Shown here: piece by piece, positions 43,648 through 53,982 of the stretch
How the letters are laid out: every line of letters starts with the position of its first letter
Numbering within the stretch: the stretch's first letter is position 1
Origin: Caulobacter sp. Root655
GTDB taxonomy: Bacteria > Pseudomonadota > Alphaproteobacteria > Caulobacterales > Caulobacteraceae
Length of the DNA stretch: 64,000 nucleotides
Direction of reading: 5' to 3'
Assembly (NCBI RefSeq): GCF_001427665.1
Contig: NZ_LMHC01000026.1
Location: 63,044-127,043 of the forward strand
Notes under the pieces: generated by a model
What the model saw: the letters and a program-made list of their open reading frames with translations, nothing else
Told to the model about the DNA's origin: nothing
Databases searched by the model: none
Program-made: the position numbers and the translations under genes

Positions 43648-43854
43648 ATGATCTTGACCTGGCTATGGAAGCTGCTGCTGGCGTTCAGGCGGCGCGGCGA
43701 GCCGCCGGTCCTCGCGGCGCCGGTCCCTCCGAAGTCGCGGGCGGAGGCCTACACGCCGCCCAGCTTCATCAACGAGTCGACCGACGCGAACAATTCGGAG
43801 GTCGTGGTCTTCGGCGACGACGACGGGCCGCCGCCCGCGTCACCGGGGCGGTGA
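43648..43854 (+). CDS. Small membrane-anchored protein sharing the DANNSEVV motif with its neighbour
   Basis: A 68-residue protein: hydrophobic N-terminus (MILTWLWKLLLAF), basic patch (RRRGE), Pro-rich linker (PPVLAAPVPPKS) and then PPSFINESTDANNSEVVVFG followed by an acidic tail (DDDGPPPA). GGGGGAGGGAACG precedes the ATG. The shared INxSxDANNSEVVxF core matches the N-terminus of the 42994 gene at 12 or more positions. It lies 36 bases downstream, so the two form an operon. Role unknown. Confidence 0.65.
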   Translation: MILTWLWKLLLAFRRRGEPPVLAAPVPPKSRAEAYTPPSFINESTDANNSEVVVFGDDDGPPPASPGR

Positions 43855-43887
43855 CGGGGGCGCGCCCGATTGATCTCCAATCCCATC

Positions 43888-43993
43888 GTTGTCATCCCGG
43901 AAGCCTCGTAGAGGCTGTCCGGGACCCAGGGCCACCGCGACGCGCCGGCCCCTGGGTCCCGGCTCTCCGCTTCGCTGCGGCCGGGATGACAAC
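43888..43993. repeat. Long palindrome, GTCATCCCGGAAGCCTCG subtype
   Basis: Begins GTTGTCATCCCGGAAGCCTC and ends GGCCGGGATGACAAC; inner arms GGGACCCAGG and CCTGGGTCCC. The left ~40 bases are identical to the copy at 37017. Confidence 0.85.
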
Positions 43994-44041
43994 CTGATTT
44001 ATGAGCTTGATCGGTTCGTGCGATCAATTGAGCCCAGCGCC

Positions 44042-44400
44042 TCAGTCGATACAGATCGCGCCGGTCGCCTTGCCGTCCACCACCTTGGCGAAGCAGCCGA
44101 ACTGGACGTTGGTCTTCTGGCACGTGCCGGCCACCGCGCCGGTGGTCTCGACATTGCCGTCCAGGATGCAGGCGCCCTGGCAGTCGGCCTTGTCGCGGCA
44201 GATCTTGTCGGCGTCGGCATAGGGCACGACGCAGGTCGGGCGTTGCAGGCGGCCGACCGGCTGCATCGTCCCGCCACGGGCCGCGCAGGTGGCGTCGGCG
44301 GTCTGGGCCGTGGGGGCCGGGCCGGGCGCGGTCGGGGCGCAGGCCGTCAGCAGCGCGAGGGCCAGGCTGGCGGTCGCCAGGATCGAGGTCTTGCGCATGG

Positions 44401-44404
<4 letters not shown>
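44042..44404 (-). CDS. Small Cys-rich lipoprotein coupled to purL
   Basis: A 120-residue protein starting MTMRKTSILATASLALALLT with a lipobox LLTAC. The mature part has eight or so cysteines (DATCAARGG, RPTCVVPYADADKICRDKAD, CQGACILDG, GTCQKTNVQFGCF), suggesting a disulfide-stabilised domain. The ATG overlaps the purL stop as ATGA, so it is translated with purL, although it has no obvious purine role. Confidence 0.78.
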
Positions 44405-46623
<2,219 letters not shown>

Positions 46624-46687
46624 GGAGCGGCCTTCTAGCCTGCGCCGGGGGATTCCGCTATATTCAAGCGACCAGAAGGACGCCGTA

Positions 46688-46960
46688 ATGGGCATTGAGA
46701 TCAATCGCGCGGAGACCGTGCGCCTCGCTCGTGAAATTTCCGAAGCCACCGGCGAAACGGTGGATGAGGTCATTCATCAGTTGGTTGTCGATCGTCACGC
46801 CCGACTTGAGCGTCCGTTGATCGGATCCAAGGAATACGAGGCCGAGAAGCGCGCTTTCTTCGAGGAGCTCGATGCTCGGCGAAAGACGGATGATCCAAGG
46901 CCTTGGAAGCAGGTTGAAGACGAAGAGCTTTACGACGCCCATGGCAATCCGATTGGATGA
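46688..46960 (+). CDS. vapB: VapB-type antitoxin
   Basis: A 90-residue protein: MGIEINRAETVRLAREISEA, TGETVDEVIHQLVVDRHARL, a pattern of the PSK/Rv0623-like VapB antitoxins, and an acidic C-terminal part (KQVEDEELYDAHGNPIG) that would wrap the toxin. AGAAGGA precedes the ATG and CTATATT upstream may be its -10. Overlaps vapC by ATGA. Confidence 0.85.
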   Translation: MGIEINRAETVRLAREISEATGETVDEVIHQLVVDRHARLERPLIGSKEYEAEKRAFFEELDARRKTDDPRPWKQVEDEELYDAHGNPIG

Positions 46961-47352
46961 TTGTCGATACCTCCGCGCTGGCGGCTATCGCGTTGGACGA
47001 GCCTGAAGCCGAACGCTTCTACGATCTCATCAAGGCGGCCGTGGCTCCGAAATTGTCCGCTGTCTCGTTCGTCGAGTTGGTCGAGGTTTTCGCCCGGCGA
47101 ATGGAAACATCAGATCCGTTGTCTGCCGCGCAGCGGAATGTTGCTGCGTTGGGAGTCTCCATTATCGCCGTTTCCGCGGAACAGGCGGTGCTGGCCAGTC
47201 AGGCTCGCAATATCTACGGTAAGGGGCGCCATCGCGCCGAGCTGAATTTCGGCGATGTCTTCGTCTACGCCCTGGCCAAGAGCCTGGAAGAGCCCCTGCT
47301 GTTCAAGGGAAACGACTTCATCCACACCGACGTGAAGCGCGTCGCCTCTTAG
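46957..47352 (+). CDS. vapC: VapC-type PIN-domain toxin
   Basis: A 131-residue PIN nuclease with acidic residues in MIVDTSALAAIALDEPEAER, SFVELVEVFARR and LNFGDVFVYALAKSLEEPLL, and the terminal LLFKGNDFIHTDV. VapC toxins cut specific tRNAs or rRNA. It overlaps the antitoxin stop by four bases and is convergent with the EEP gene. Codon use is less GC-biased than the neighbours, consistent with mobility. Confidence 0.93.
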   Translation: MIVDTSALAAIALDEPEAERFYDLIKAAVAPKLSAVSFVELVEVFARRMETSDPLSAAQRNVAALGVSIIAVSAEQAVLASQARNIYGKGRHRAELNFGDVFVYALAKSLEEPLLFKGNDFIHTDVKRVAS

Positions 47353-47372
47353 TCTCTGGCCGTCACGGACCC

Positions 47373-48344
47373 CTACAGCCCGAACTCGACCCACAGCGGA
47401 TAGTGGTCCGACATCCGCCAGGACAGTTCGGTGCGGTTCAGGGACTTCAGCACCACGCCCTGGAAGTTGATCCCTCCGGCGTGGCGGTAGTTCAGCGACA
47501 GGTAGGGCTTGTTCTTCACCGTCTCGAACCAGGCGATCTGGTCGAAGAAGCTCTTGAGGTCGGGGTGTTCGAGCGACGACGACAGGGTGCGCGGCACGGT
47601 CAGCAGGTCGGGGGCGGGAGTCAGGCCCGTGGAGGTGAAGGCCTGCCAGAGCGGGTCGCCGTGGCGGTCGATGTTGAAGTCGCCCATGCAGATCAGGTTG
47701 TGGCCGAAATCGTCCTCCTGCTCGGCCCAGCGGCGCAGCCATTTGGCGATGCCGGTCAGTTCCGCCACCCGGTCCTGGCTGGCGTCGCCATAGATGACGT
47801 GCAGGGTGACCAGCACCACGGTCTGACCGCCGGCCTGGAAGCTGACGGCGTAGGGCGTGCGGACGAACTGGCGCTGGAAGGCGTTGACCGGCGTGGCGAA
47901 CGGCGTGTCGATGTCCTCGGGCACCACCAGTTCGCAGGCCAGGCCCGACAGCTTCACCCGCCGGCTGTCGAAGATGTAGGCCAGCCGCTCGCCGTTGCCG
48001 GGCGCGCCCTGGGTGACGTCGGTCATGACGAAACCGTAGTCGGGACCCAGCTTCTTGAGCGTGTGGCGCAGGGCGCGCAGATTGGCCTTGACCTCCTGCA
48101 CCGCGACGATGTCGAAGCGGGACAGGACCTCGGCGATCAGCACGCAGGCGTGGAAGTCGCGGCGCGGCGTGTCGCCCGGCTGGCTGGCCCAGGCCTTGGT
48201 CAGGTCGCCGAAGGCGCGGATGTTCCAGGTGCCGATCAGCAGGTTGTCGCCATCGACCTTGCGCGGGATGGCGTCGAGAACGGGCGAGAGCGCGGCCAGG
48301 TCGTCGAGGACGGCCTGGGGCGGCGGATCGGTGATCTCGGCCAT
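47373..48344 (-). CDS. Endonuclease/exonuclease/phosphatase (EEP) family protein
   Basis: A 323-residue protein with EEP motifs: LLIGTWNIRAFGDL, DIVAVQEVKANLRALRHTLK, LVTLHVIYGDAS, CMGDFNIDRHGDPLWQAFTS and a terminal SDHYPLWVEFGL. The catalytic Glu, Asn and the terminal Asp-His are present. It could be a DNase, phosphodiesterase or phosphatase; no signal peptide, so probably cytoplasmic. Confidence 0.9.
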   Translation of the reverse strand: MAEITDPPPQAVLDDLAALSPVLDAIPRKVDGDNLLIGTWNIRAFGDLTKAWASQPGDTPRRDFHACVLIAEVLSRFDIVAVQEVKANLRALRHTLKKLGPDYGFVMTDVTQGAPGNGERLAYIFDSRRVKLSGLACELVVPEDIDTPFATPVNAFQRQFVRTPYAVSFQAGGQTVVLVTLHVIYGDASQDRVAELTGIAKWLRRWAEQEDDFGHNLICMGDFNIDRHGDPLWQAFTSTGLTPAPDLLTVPRTLSSSLEHPDLKSFFDQIAWFETVKNKPYLSLNYRHAGGINFQGVVLKSLNRTELSWRMSDHYPLWVEFGL

Positions 48345-48451
48345 CGAAGGCCTCCCGCTAAGGTTGAACGATCATGCCTCGGAACGCAGCCATCGACAAG
48401 CTAAGTTGCTTGGATTCGCGGGCCGTGCCCTGGCGAGCGAGGAGAACGACG

Positions 48452-49078
48452 ATGACGATGCTGGCGCGCCGAACCCTGCTGGGCCTGCTGGCCGCCCTGC
48501 CGCTGGCCGCCGCGGCGCCGGCCTCGGCCCAGGCTCCGGCCCAAGTCCAGGTGAGGGTGCGGATGGTCACCGACCTGGGGCCGATCGTCATCGAGCTCTA
48601 TCCGGACAAGGCGCCGACCACCGTGGCCAATTTCCTGGCCTATGCGGACCAGCATCTGCTGGACGGCGGGGCCTTCTACCGGACGGTGTCGCCGAAGAAC
48701 GACAACAATCCGGCGACCATCAGCGTCATCCAGGGCGGACTGAACCGCGACGACAGCCCGCTGCCGGCCATCGAGCATGAGACGACGAAAGCGACGGGCA
48801 TCCTCCACACCGACGGGGTGATCTCGATGGCGCGAGGCGCGCCGGGCTCGGCGGGGTCGGAGTTCTTCATCTGCATCGGCGACAACCCCGCCCTGGATTT
48901 CGGGGGCGCCCGCAACAAGGACGGCCAGGGCTTCGCGGCGTTCGGCAAGGTGGTCGAGGGCATGGACGTGGTCCGCGCGATCCACGACGCGCCGACCGTC
49001 AGCAAGGCCGACGATCCCTACCTGAAGGGGCAACTCATAGAAAAGCCCGTTAAAATTCAAAAGCTAAGCAGGAACTAA
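48452..49078 (+). CDS. Secreted cyclophilin-type peptidyl-prolyl isomerase
   Basis: A 208-residue protein with a signal peptide (MLARRTLLGLLAALPLAAAA). The cyclophilin core has TDLGPIVIELYPDKAPTTVA, FYRTVSPKNDNNP, VISMARGAPGSAGSEFFICI and FAAFGKVVEGMDVVRAIHDA. The catalytic Arg of the usual FHRV is in FYRTV, as in bacterial PpiA. It assists folding in the periplasm. GGAG is seven bases ahead of the ATG at 48452; an upstream in-frame ATG is rejected because the signal peptide starts here. Confidence 0.93.
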   Translation: MTMLARRTLLGLLAALPLAAAAPASAQAPAQVQVRVRMVTDLGPIVIELYPDKAPTTVANFLAYADQHLLDGGAFYRTVSPKNDNNPATISVIQGGLNRDDSPLPAIEHETTKATGILHTDGVISMARGAPGSAGSEFFICIGDNPALDFGGARNKDGQGFAAFGKVVEGMDVVRAIHDAPTVSKADDPYLKGQLIEKPVKIQKLSRN

Positions 49079-49161
49079 GGCAGCTTGACCCTGGGAACGG
49101 GGTGAATCCCGAGTCGTTTCTTCCCCGTGCGCGATCGGCGCGCTGTCCAAGGAGAACGATC

Positions 49162-49323
49162 ATGGGCGACGACAAGAAGACCCGCAATCCGCAGCAGCAG
49201 CAGAACGACCCGCAGCGGCAGGCCCCTGGTCAACAGCATCAACAGGGCGACAAGAACCGCCCGATGCCGAACGAGCCAGGCCGTGATCCCGGCGGCCAAC
49301 CCGACCAGCGCCGCGACCGCTGA
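49162..49323 (+). CDS. Small Gln-rich disordered protein, unknown
   Basis: A 53-residue, very hydrophilic protein: MGDDKKTRNPQQQQNDPQRQ, then APGQQHQQGDKNRPMPNEPG and RDPGGQPDQRRDR. AAGGAG precedes the ATG and a terminator follows within 30 bases, which supports expression. It looks intrinsically disordered, like stress-associated hydrophilins, but no family is recognised. Confidence 0.6.
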   Translation: MGDDKKTRNPQQQQNDPQRQAPGQQHQQGDKNRPMPNEPGRDPGGQPDQRRDR

Positions 49324-49351
49324 CGACTACCGCTCCGTGAATGAAGGAAGG

Positions 49352-49380
49352 GCCGGAGGCGAAAGCCTCCGGCTTTCTTT
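49352..49380 (+). terminator. Rho-independent terminator after the Gln-rich gene
   Basis: Stem GCCGGAGGC / GCCTCCGGC with loop GAAA, followed by TTTCTTT, 28 bases after the stop at 49323. Confidence 0.88.
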
Positions 49381-49514
49381 AGTCCTCCCCCTCTGGGGGA
49401 GGGGTCGGCGAAGCCGACGGAGGGGGGAGTGATGGGCCGACGGCCGGATTCACGATCGACCTTCCTAAAACTCCCCCCACCGGCCTTCGGCCGCCTCCCC
49501 CAGAGGGGGAGGAC
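49381..49514. repeat. Long palindromic element, CCTCCCCCTCTGGGGGAGG type
   Basis: The left arm AGTCCTCCCCCTCTGGGGGA is inverted at the right end as CTCCCCCAGAGGGGGAGGAC; inner GGAGGGGGGAGTG pairs with AACTCCCCCCACC. It matches the copy at 31945 in arms and layout. Confidence 0.85.
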
Positions 49515-49523
49515 TTGGCCCTT

Positions 49524-51437
49524 CTACTGCGCCACCACCGGCAGCTCGATGAAGCTGGCCGTATCCCCCGCGTGATAGACCCGCTGCGTCGCCTTCACAT
49601 AGTCCCCCGGCTTGGCGAAGAAGATGTTGGGCACGAAGGTCTGCGGGTTGCGGTCGTAGAGCGGGAACCAACTGGACTGCACCTGGACCATGATCCGGTG
49701 GCCCGGCTGGAAGGTGTAGTTCGCGGTCGGCAGGATGAACTGGTACTTCAGCGGAGTGTTGGACTTGATCGCCTTGGGATCGCTGAAGCTCTCGCGATAG
49801 CGGCCACGGAAGATGTCCATGCCGACGGCCAGCTGGTAGCCGCCCAGCTCGGGCTGGCTGGGGACCTCGTCGGGGAAGACGTCGATCAGCTTGACCACCC
49901 AGTCGGCGTCGCTGCCGCTGGTCGAGGCGGTGAGGTTGACCTTGGGCACGCCGGCGATCTTCAGCGGCGCGGTCAGGGGCTCGGACACATAGCTGAGCAC
50001 ATCGGTGCGGTCGGCGACGGCGCGCTGGTCGGTCAGCAGCCACGGCGTCCAGCGGTCGCGGTCGCCGAACTTCATCGGGCGCGGGATATAGGGTACCGGC
50101 TTGGCCGGGTCGGAGACATATTCGTCATAGGCCGCCGGGCCCTTGGCCGGCGACGGAGCGCTGAACGACAGCCCGCCCTTCTCGGTCAGATAGAGGGGCT
50201 TGGCCCCACCCTGTGGCCAGGACTTGTAGCGATCCCAATGGTTCTGGCCGGGGTCGTAGATCAGCACCGGCGGGGTGTCGGCCTTGGGCGCGCCGTCCTT
50301 CAGGTACTGGTCGAAGAACGGCAGCAGTACGTCGCGGCGGAACTGCAGGGCGGTGTCGCCGTCCCACTTGAAGGCGCCCAGGCTGGAGCCGTCGTAATTG
50401 ACCTGACTGTGACGCCAGGGGCCCAGCACCAGATAGCTCTTGTCGTTGGCCGTGTCCTTGGGCTCGGTGGCGGCGTAGGCGTGGACCGCGCCCCACATGT
50501 CCTCCTGGTCCCACAGGCCCTGGATCCACATGGTCGGCACCTTCAGGGGCTGCTCGGCCATGGTCTTGTCGAGCGCCTGCTGGCTCCAGAACGGCGTGTA
50601 GGCGGCGTTCTCGGTGGTCTTCTTCCACCAGGGCAGCTGGTCGATCCCGTGCAGCTTGGCGTAGTCGCCCGCCGAACCGGCCCGGCGGAAGGTCTCGTAG
50701 TCGTCGACCCCCGCGCGCTGAACCCCTTCGCCGGCGCCGCGCACCGTGGTCTGGCCGGTGAAGTAGTCGAAGTTCACCTGCCGGAAGGCCCCGAAGTGGA
50801 ACCAGTCGTCGCCCATCCAGCCGTCGACCATCGGGCTCATCGGCGCGGCGACCTTCAGGGCTGGGTGCGGATTGACCAGGGCCATCACCACGGTGAAGCC
50901 CTCATAGGAACTGCCCAGCATGCCGACCTTGCCGTTGCTCTCGGGCACGTTCTTGGTCAGCCAGTCGATGGTGTCGTAGGCGTCGGTGGCGTGGTCGACC
51001 TCGCTGTTGTTCAACGGCCCCTTCAGCGGGCGGGTCATCACGTAGTCGCCTTCCGAGCCGTACTTGCCGCGGATGTCCTGGATGACCCTGATGTAGCCGT
51101 CCTTGACGAACACCTCGTCGCCCTGGGCCAGGGTGGCCAACATGTTGGGGCTGTCGTTGCGCGCCGTGCGCTTGGCGGCGTTGTAGGGCGTGCGGGTCAG
51201 CAGGATCGGCGCATTTTTCGCGCCCTTGGGTGTGACGATGACCGTGTAGAGTTTGGTCCCGTCACGCATCGGCACCATCACCACGCGCTTGTCGTAGTCA
51301 TAGCCGACCTTGGGCGCGACGTACTTGCCGTCGATATCCGGCGTCAGGGCCGGGGTCTGGGCGTGAACCGTGGTGGCGAAGGCGGTCAGGGCGGCGGCGG
51401 CCAGCAGGGCGGCGCGCAGATTGGACGCGAGACTCAT
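49524..51437 (-). CDS. Secreted CocE/NonD-family hydrolase (X-Pro dipeptidyl-peptidase-like)
   Basis: A 637-residue protein with a signal peptide (ending TTVHAQ). The alpha/beta hydrolase part has MVPMRDGTKLYTVIVTPKGA, KVGMLGSSYEGFTVVMALVN with the nucleophile Ser in GSSYEG, and LGPWRHSQVNYDG as the catalytic-His region. The C-terminal ~230 residues form the jelly-roll domain (LTASTSGSDADWVVKLIDVF; GHRIMVQVQSSWFPLYDRNP). Acts on esters or amino-acid derivatives in the periplasm. GGGGAG precedes the ATG at 51437. Confidence 0.94.
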   Translation of the reverse strand: MSLASNLRAALLAAAALTAFATTVHAQTPALTPDIDGKYVAPKVGYDYDKRVVMVPMRDGTKLYTVIVTPKGAKNAPILLTRTPYNAAKRTARNDSPNMLATLAQGDEVFVKDGYIRVIQDIRGKYGSEGDYVMTRPLKGPLNNSEVDHATDAYDTIDWLTKNVPESNGKVGMLGSSYEGFTVVMALVNPHPALKVAAPMSPMVDGWMGDDWFHFGAFRQVNFDYFTGQTTVRGAGEGVQRAGVDDYETFRRAGSAGDYAKLHGIDQLPWWKKTTENAAYTPFWSQQALDKTMAEQPLKVPTMWIQGLWDQEDMWGAVHAYAATEPKDTANDKSYLVLGPWRHSQVNYDGSSLGAFKWDGDTALQFRRDVLLPFFDQYLKDGAPKADTPPVLIYDPGQNHWDRYKSWPQGGAKPLYLTEKGGLSFSAPSPAKGPAAYDEYVSDPAKPVPYIPRPMKFGDRDRWTPWLLTDQRAVADRTDVLSYVSEPLTAPLKIAGVPKVNLTASTSGSDADWVVKLIDVFPDEVPSQPELGGYQLAVGMDIFRGRYRESFSDPKAIKSNTPLKYQFILPTANYTFQPGHRIMVQVQSSWFPLYDRNPQTFVPNIFFAKPGDYVKATQRVYHAGDTASFIELPVVAQ

Positions 51438-51572
51438 TGAAAGCTCCCCAAAAGATGCGGGCACCTTAGGAGCGGTTTTCGAGGGGCGCTATAGTATAAC
51501 AGGGGTGGCGTGCTTGAGCCGGAGGCGGTCACGTGCTCCTGTGGCTTGCAACTGGTGATTGGGCGGTAGTCT

Positions 51573-52280
51573 ATGCGTAAAGCTTTCCTGGCGGGCGTCG
51601 CCCTGACGTCCGTCCTGGCCGCCCAGCCCGTGGCCGCCGCGGATCTGGATCTCCGCGACAACTACGCCAACCGGCGTTGCCATGGCGGCGAGAATACCGG
51701 CGAAGGCCTGAATGTCGGCGTGCCTGGGCAGGAGGCCAAGGCCATCCTGGCGTCCCAGGGGCGCGTCAAGCGCAGTGGCAAGGTGCTGACGCTGGGCAAG
51801 GTCCGGCTGAAGACCAAGATGGTCGACGGCGAAGGCGACGACGGCGCCGAGTACGAATATCTGGGCGGCTGGGCGCGCTCGGGCCTCGAGGTGGTGTTCG
51901 TGCTGCGTTATGAGGACCTGGCCTGGCGCCTGATCGATCCGCGCGGCGGCCAATCGACCGAGATGGGCGGTCCGCCGCTCGCCTCGCCCAGCGGTAAGGT
52001 CATCGCGGCGGTGGGCGACGACAGCCTGATCAACGAGTTCAACGGCGTCGAGATCGTCGACTATCGCGACGGCAAGTTCGACACCCAGGCGATCGACGCC
52101 GACTATGCCTGCGATCCGGTCTGGCTCAGCGACGACGTCCTGCAGCTCAAGGTGCTGTCGCCGAAATACCGCGACAAGAACGGCGAGCTGCTGGCCGGCG
52201 AACTTCCGCCGTCGGCCTGGCGGACGACCCGGGTGGTTCGCAAGAACGGCGGATGGACGCTGGTTCCGCTCAAGCCCTAG
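51573..52280 (+). CDS. Secreted protein of unknown function
   Basis: A 235-residue protein with a signal peptide (MRKAFLAGVALTSVLAAQPV, AAAD). The mature part is beta-rich: YANRRCHGGENTGEGLNVGV, KVLTLGKVRLKTKMVDGEGD, WLSDDVLQLKVLSPKYRDKN. Two cysteines may pair. No family is recognised. Its end overlaps the convergent 94-residue gene by four bases. Confidence 0.7.
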   Translation: MRKAFLAGVALTSVLAAQPVAAADLDLRDNYANRRCHGGENTGEGLNVGVPGQEAKAILASQGRVKRSGKVLTLGKVRLKTKMVDGEGDDGAEYEYLGGWARSGLEVVFVLRYEDLAWRLIDPRGGQSTEMGGPPLASPSGKVIAAVGDDSLINEFNGVEIVDYRDGKFDTQAIDADYACDPVWLSDDVLQLKVLSPKYRDKNGELLAGELPPSAWRTTRVVRKNGGWTLVPLKP

Positions 52281-52561
52281 GCGGGTCGGGGGATGATGAC
52301 GCTGCGTTCGACCCGCTCGGGGTTTACACCATCAGGGTTCGTGGCGTGCGCGATCAGCAGGATGTCGCCGTCAAGCGCGTCGACCCAACGGGCGTTGTCG
52401 CCGATGTCGAAATAGATCCCGTCGATCTCGCAGCCGAAGGTTTCGCCGGCGCTTGCGGGCCAGCGCCTACGGATGGATCGCGCGTGAGCGTCCCATGGAA
52501 CGCGCCGCATCGAGTCCAGATGCTCCTCGGCGAGCTCGATAAGGATCGCCTGAAGGTCCAC
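52277..52561 (-). CDS. Small protein of unknown function beside purQ
   Basis: A 94-residue protein starting MDLQAILIELAEEHLDSMRR with GCEIDGIYFDIGDNARWVDA and ILLIAHATNPDGVNPERVER. No domain is recognised. It begins 14 bases downstream of the purQ stop on the same strand, so it is probably read from the purQ promoter. Confidence 0.6.
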   Translation of the reverse strand: MDLQAILIELAEEHLDSMRRVPWDAHARSIRRRWPASAGETFGCEIDGIYFDIGDNARWVDALDGDILLIAHATNPDGVNPERVERSVIIPRPA

Positions 52562-52574
52562 ACTCGAGCTGGAA

Positions 52575-53237
52575 TTAAGCGCTGGCGAAGATGCTGCGGA
52601 ACAGGATCGCGCCGTCTTCCGAGCCCAGGTCCGGGTCGAACGACCGGTCGGGGTGGGGCATCAGGCCCAGGACGTTGCCGCCGGCGTTGACGATGCCGGC
52701 GATGTCGCGGGCCGAGCCGTTGGGGTTGTCCTGGTAGCGGAACACCACCTGGCCCTCGCCCTCGATGCGGTCGAGGGTCTCTTCGTCGGCGAAGAAGTTG
52801 CCCTCGCCGTTGCCGACGGTCATCACGGCCGAGCGCTGCTCGCCGAAGCTGGCGGTGAAGCGGGTCTGGCCGTTGGTGATGTCCAGCGCCACCGGCTTGC
52901 AGATATATTTCAGCTTCTCGTTGCGCAGCAGGGCGCCGGGCAGCAGGCCCGCCTCGCACAGCACCTGGAAGCCGTTGCAGATGCCCACGACCGCCACGCC
53001 ATCGTTGGCGGCCTTGATCACTTCGCGCATTACCGGGCTCTGGGCGGCCATCGCGCCGCAGCGCAGATAGTCGCCGTAGGAGAAGCCGCCGGGCAGGACG
53101 ATCAGGTCCAGGTCGTCCGGCAGGGCCGTCTCCTGGTGCCAGACCATCTCGACGCGAGCTCCAGCGGAGCGCTCGATGGCGACCTTGCAGTCACGATCGC
53201 AATTGGAACCGGGGAAGACGACGACGGCGGCTTTCAT
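52575..53237 (-). CDS. purQ: Phosphoribosylformylglycinamidine synthase, glutaminase subunit
   Basis: A 220-residue class I glutamine amidotransferase: MKAAVVVFPGSNCDRDCKVA, LIVLPGGFSYGDYLRCGAMA, catalytic Cys in AVVGICNGFQVLCEAGLLPG and catalytic His in GLMPHPDRSFDPDLGSEDG. It supplies ammonia to PurL. The ATG at 53237 matches the family start. A palindromic element lies directly upstream. Confidence 0.97.
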   Translation of the reverse strand: MKAAVVVFPGSNCDRDCKVAIERSAGARVEMVWHQETALPDDLDLIVLPGGFSYGDYLRCGAMAAQSPVMREVIKAANDGVAVVGICNGFQVLCEAGLLPGALLRNEKLKYICKPVALDITNGQTRFTASFGEQRSAVMTVGNGEGNFFADEETLDRIEGEGQVVFRYQDNPNGSARDIAGIVNAGGNVLGLMPHPDRSFDPDLGSEDGAILFRSIFASA

Positions 53238-53291
53238 GGCGCGGGCCTGTAGCATCGTTCGCGGAGGATGTCAGCGGCTCCTTCACTTCTC

Positions 53292-53397
53292 GTTGTCATC
53301 CCGGACAAGCGCGCAGCGCGCCGATCCGGGACCGGCGCGTGAACGCATGCGCTTTCGGCGGTCCCGGATAACGGCTTCGCCGTTTCCGGGATGACAG
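53292..53397. repeat. Long palindrome, GTCATCCCGG family
   Basis: Begins GTTGTCATCCCGGACAAGCG and ends TTTCCGGGATGACAGC, with inner arms GATCCGGGACCG and CGGTCCCGGAT. Opening ~50 bases nearly match the copy at 33931. It separates purQ from the DUF3291 gene. Confidence 0.85.
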
Positions 53398-53434
53398 CCG
53401 AGGGACCGCTCTCATGCGAGAACGAAGGACCGCC

Positions 53435-53920
53435 TTAGGCGCACTCTTCCAGCACCGGTTCGACCGGCGTGGCGTCGGGGGACGGGAAGGGGACCTTGAA
53501 GGTGAAGGCGTCCGCCGTCGGGCCGTGCTGTTCCAGCAGCGCCAGGCGGGCCTTGGCCTCGTCGATGGTCGGCCGATGGCCGGCCGGGACCCACCACAGG
53601 ACCATGAAGACGTCCATGTGCTCGAACCATTCGCGGCGGCGGCGCATGATCTGGACGTGGTCGCCGCGATAGACGAAGGCGCCCAGGGACGGGATGTCGG
53701 TCCAGACCGACATGTTGATGGCGATCAGCGGGTCTTCGTAGGGGGCCAGGTCGGTGGCGTTGTTGCCCTCGCCCGTCAGTCGCCAGACGAAGCCGGGCGA
53801 GGCCTCGGCCTGGGCGTTGACCGGGTCGAGGTTGTCGACGAAGTCCTTGATCATCGGATGATCGACCGGCGCCCGCAGGCGACCGATATTGACCTGGGCC
53901 AGTTGCCAGTCCGCGCTCAT
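53435..53920 (-). CDS. DUF3291 domain protein
   Basis: A 161-residue protein: LAQVNIGRLRAPVDHPMIKD, ASPGFVWRLTGEGNNATDLA, INMSVWTDIPSLGAFVYRGD and MVLWWVPAGHRPTIDEAKAR. This matches DUF3291, a dimeric alpha-beta barrel-type fold related to monooxygenases such as YdhR/ABM. No cofactor site is evident and the function is unknown. Confidence 0.87.
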   Translation of the reverse strand: MSADWQLAQVNIGRLRAPVDHPMIKDFVDNLDPVNAQAEASPGFVWRLTGEGNNATDLAPYEDPLIAINMSVWTDIPSLGAFVYRGDHVQIMRRRREWFEHMDVFMVLWWVPAGHRPTIDEAKARLALLEQHGPTADAFTFKVPFPSPDATPVEPVLEECA

Positions 53921-53982
53921 GTCGTTGCTCCCCTCGATGTGGTCTCAAGAGGATGGGGATGGCGGACCGCGTTCGCCAGGGG

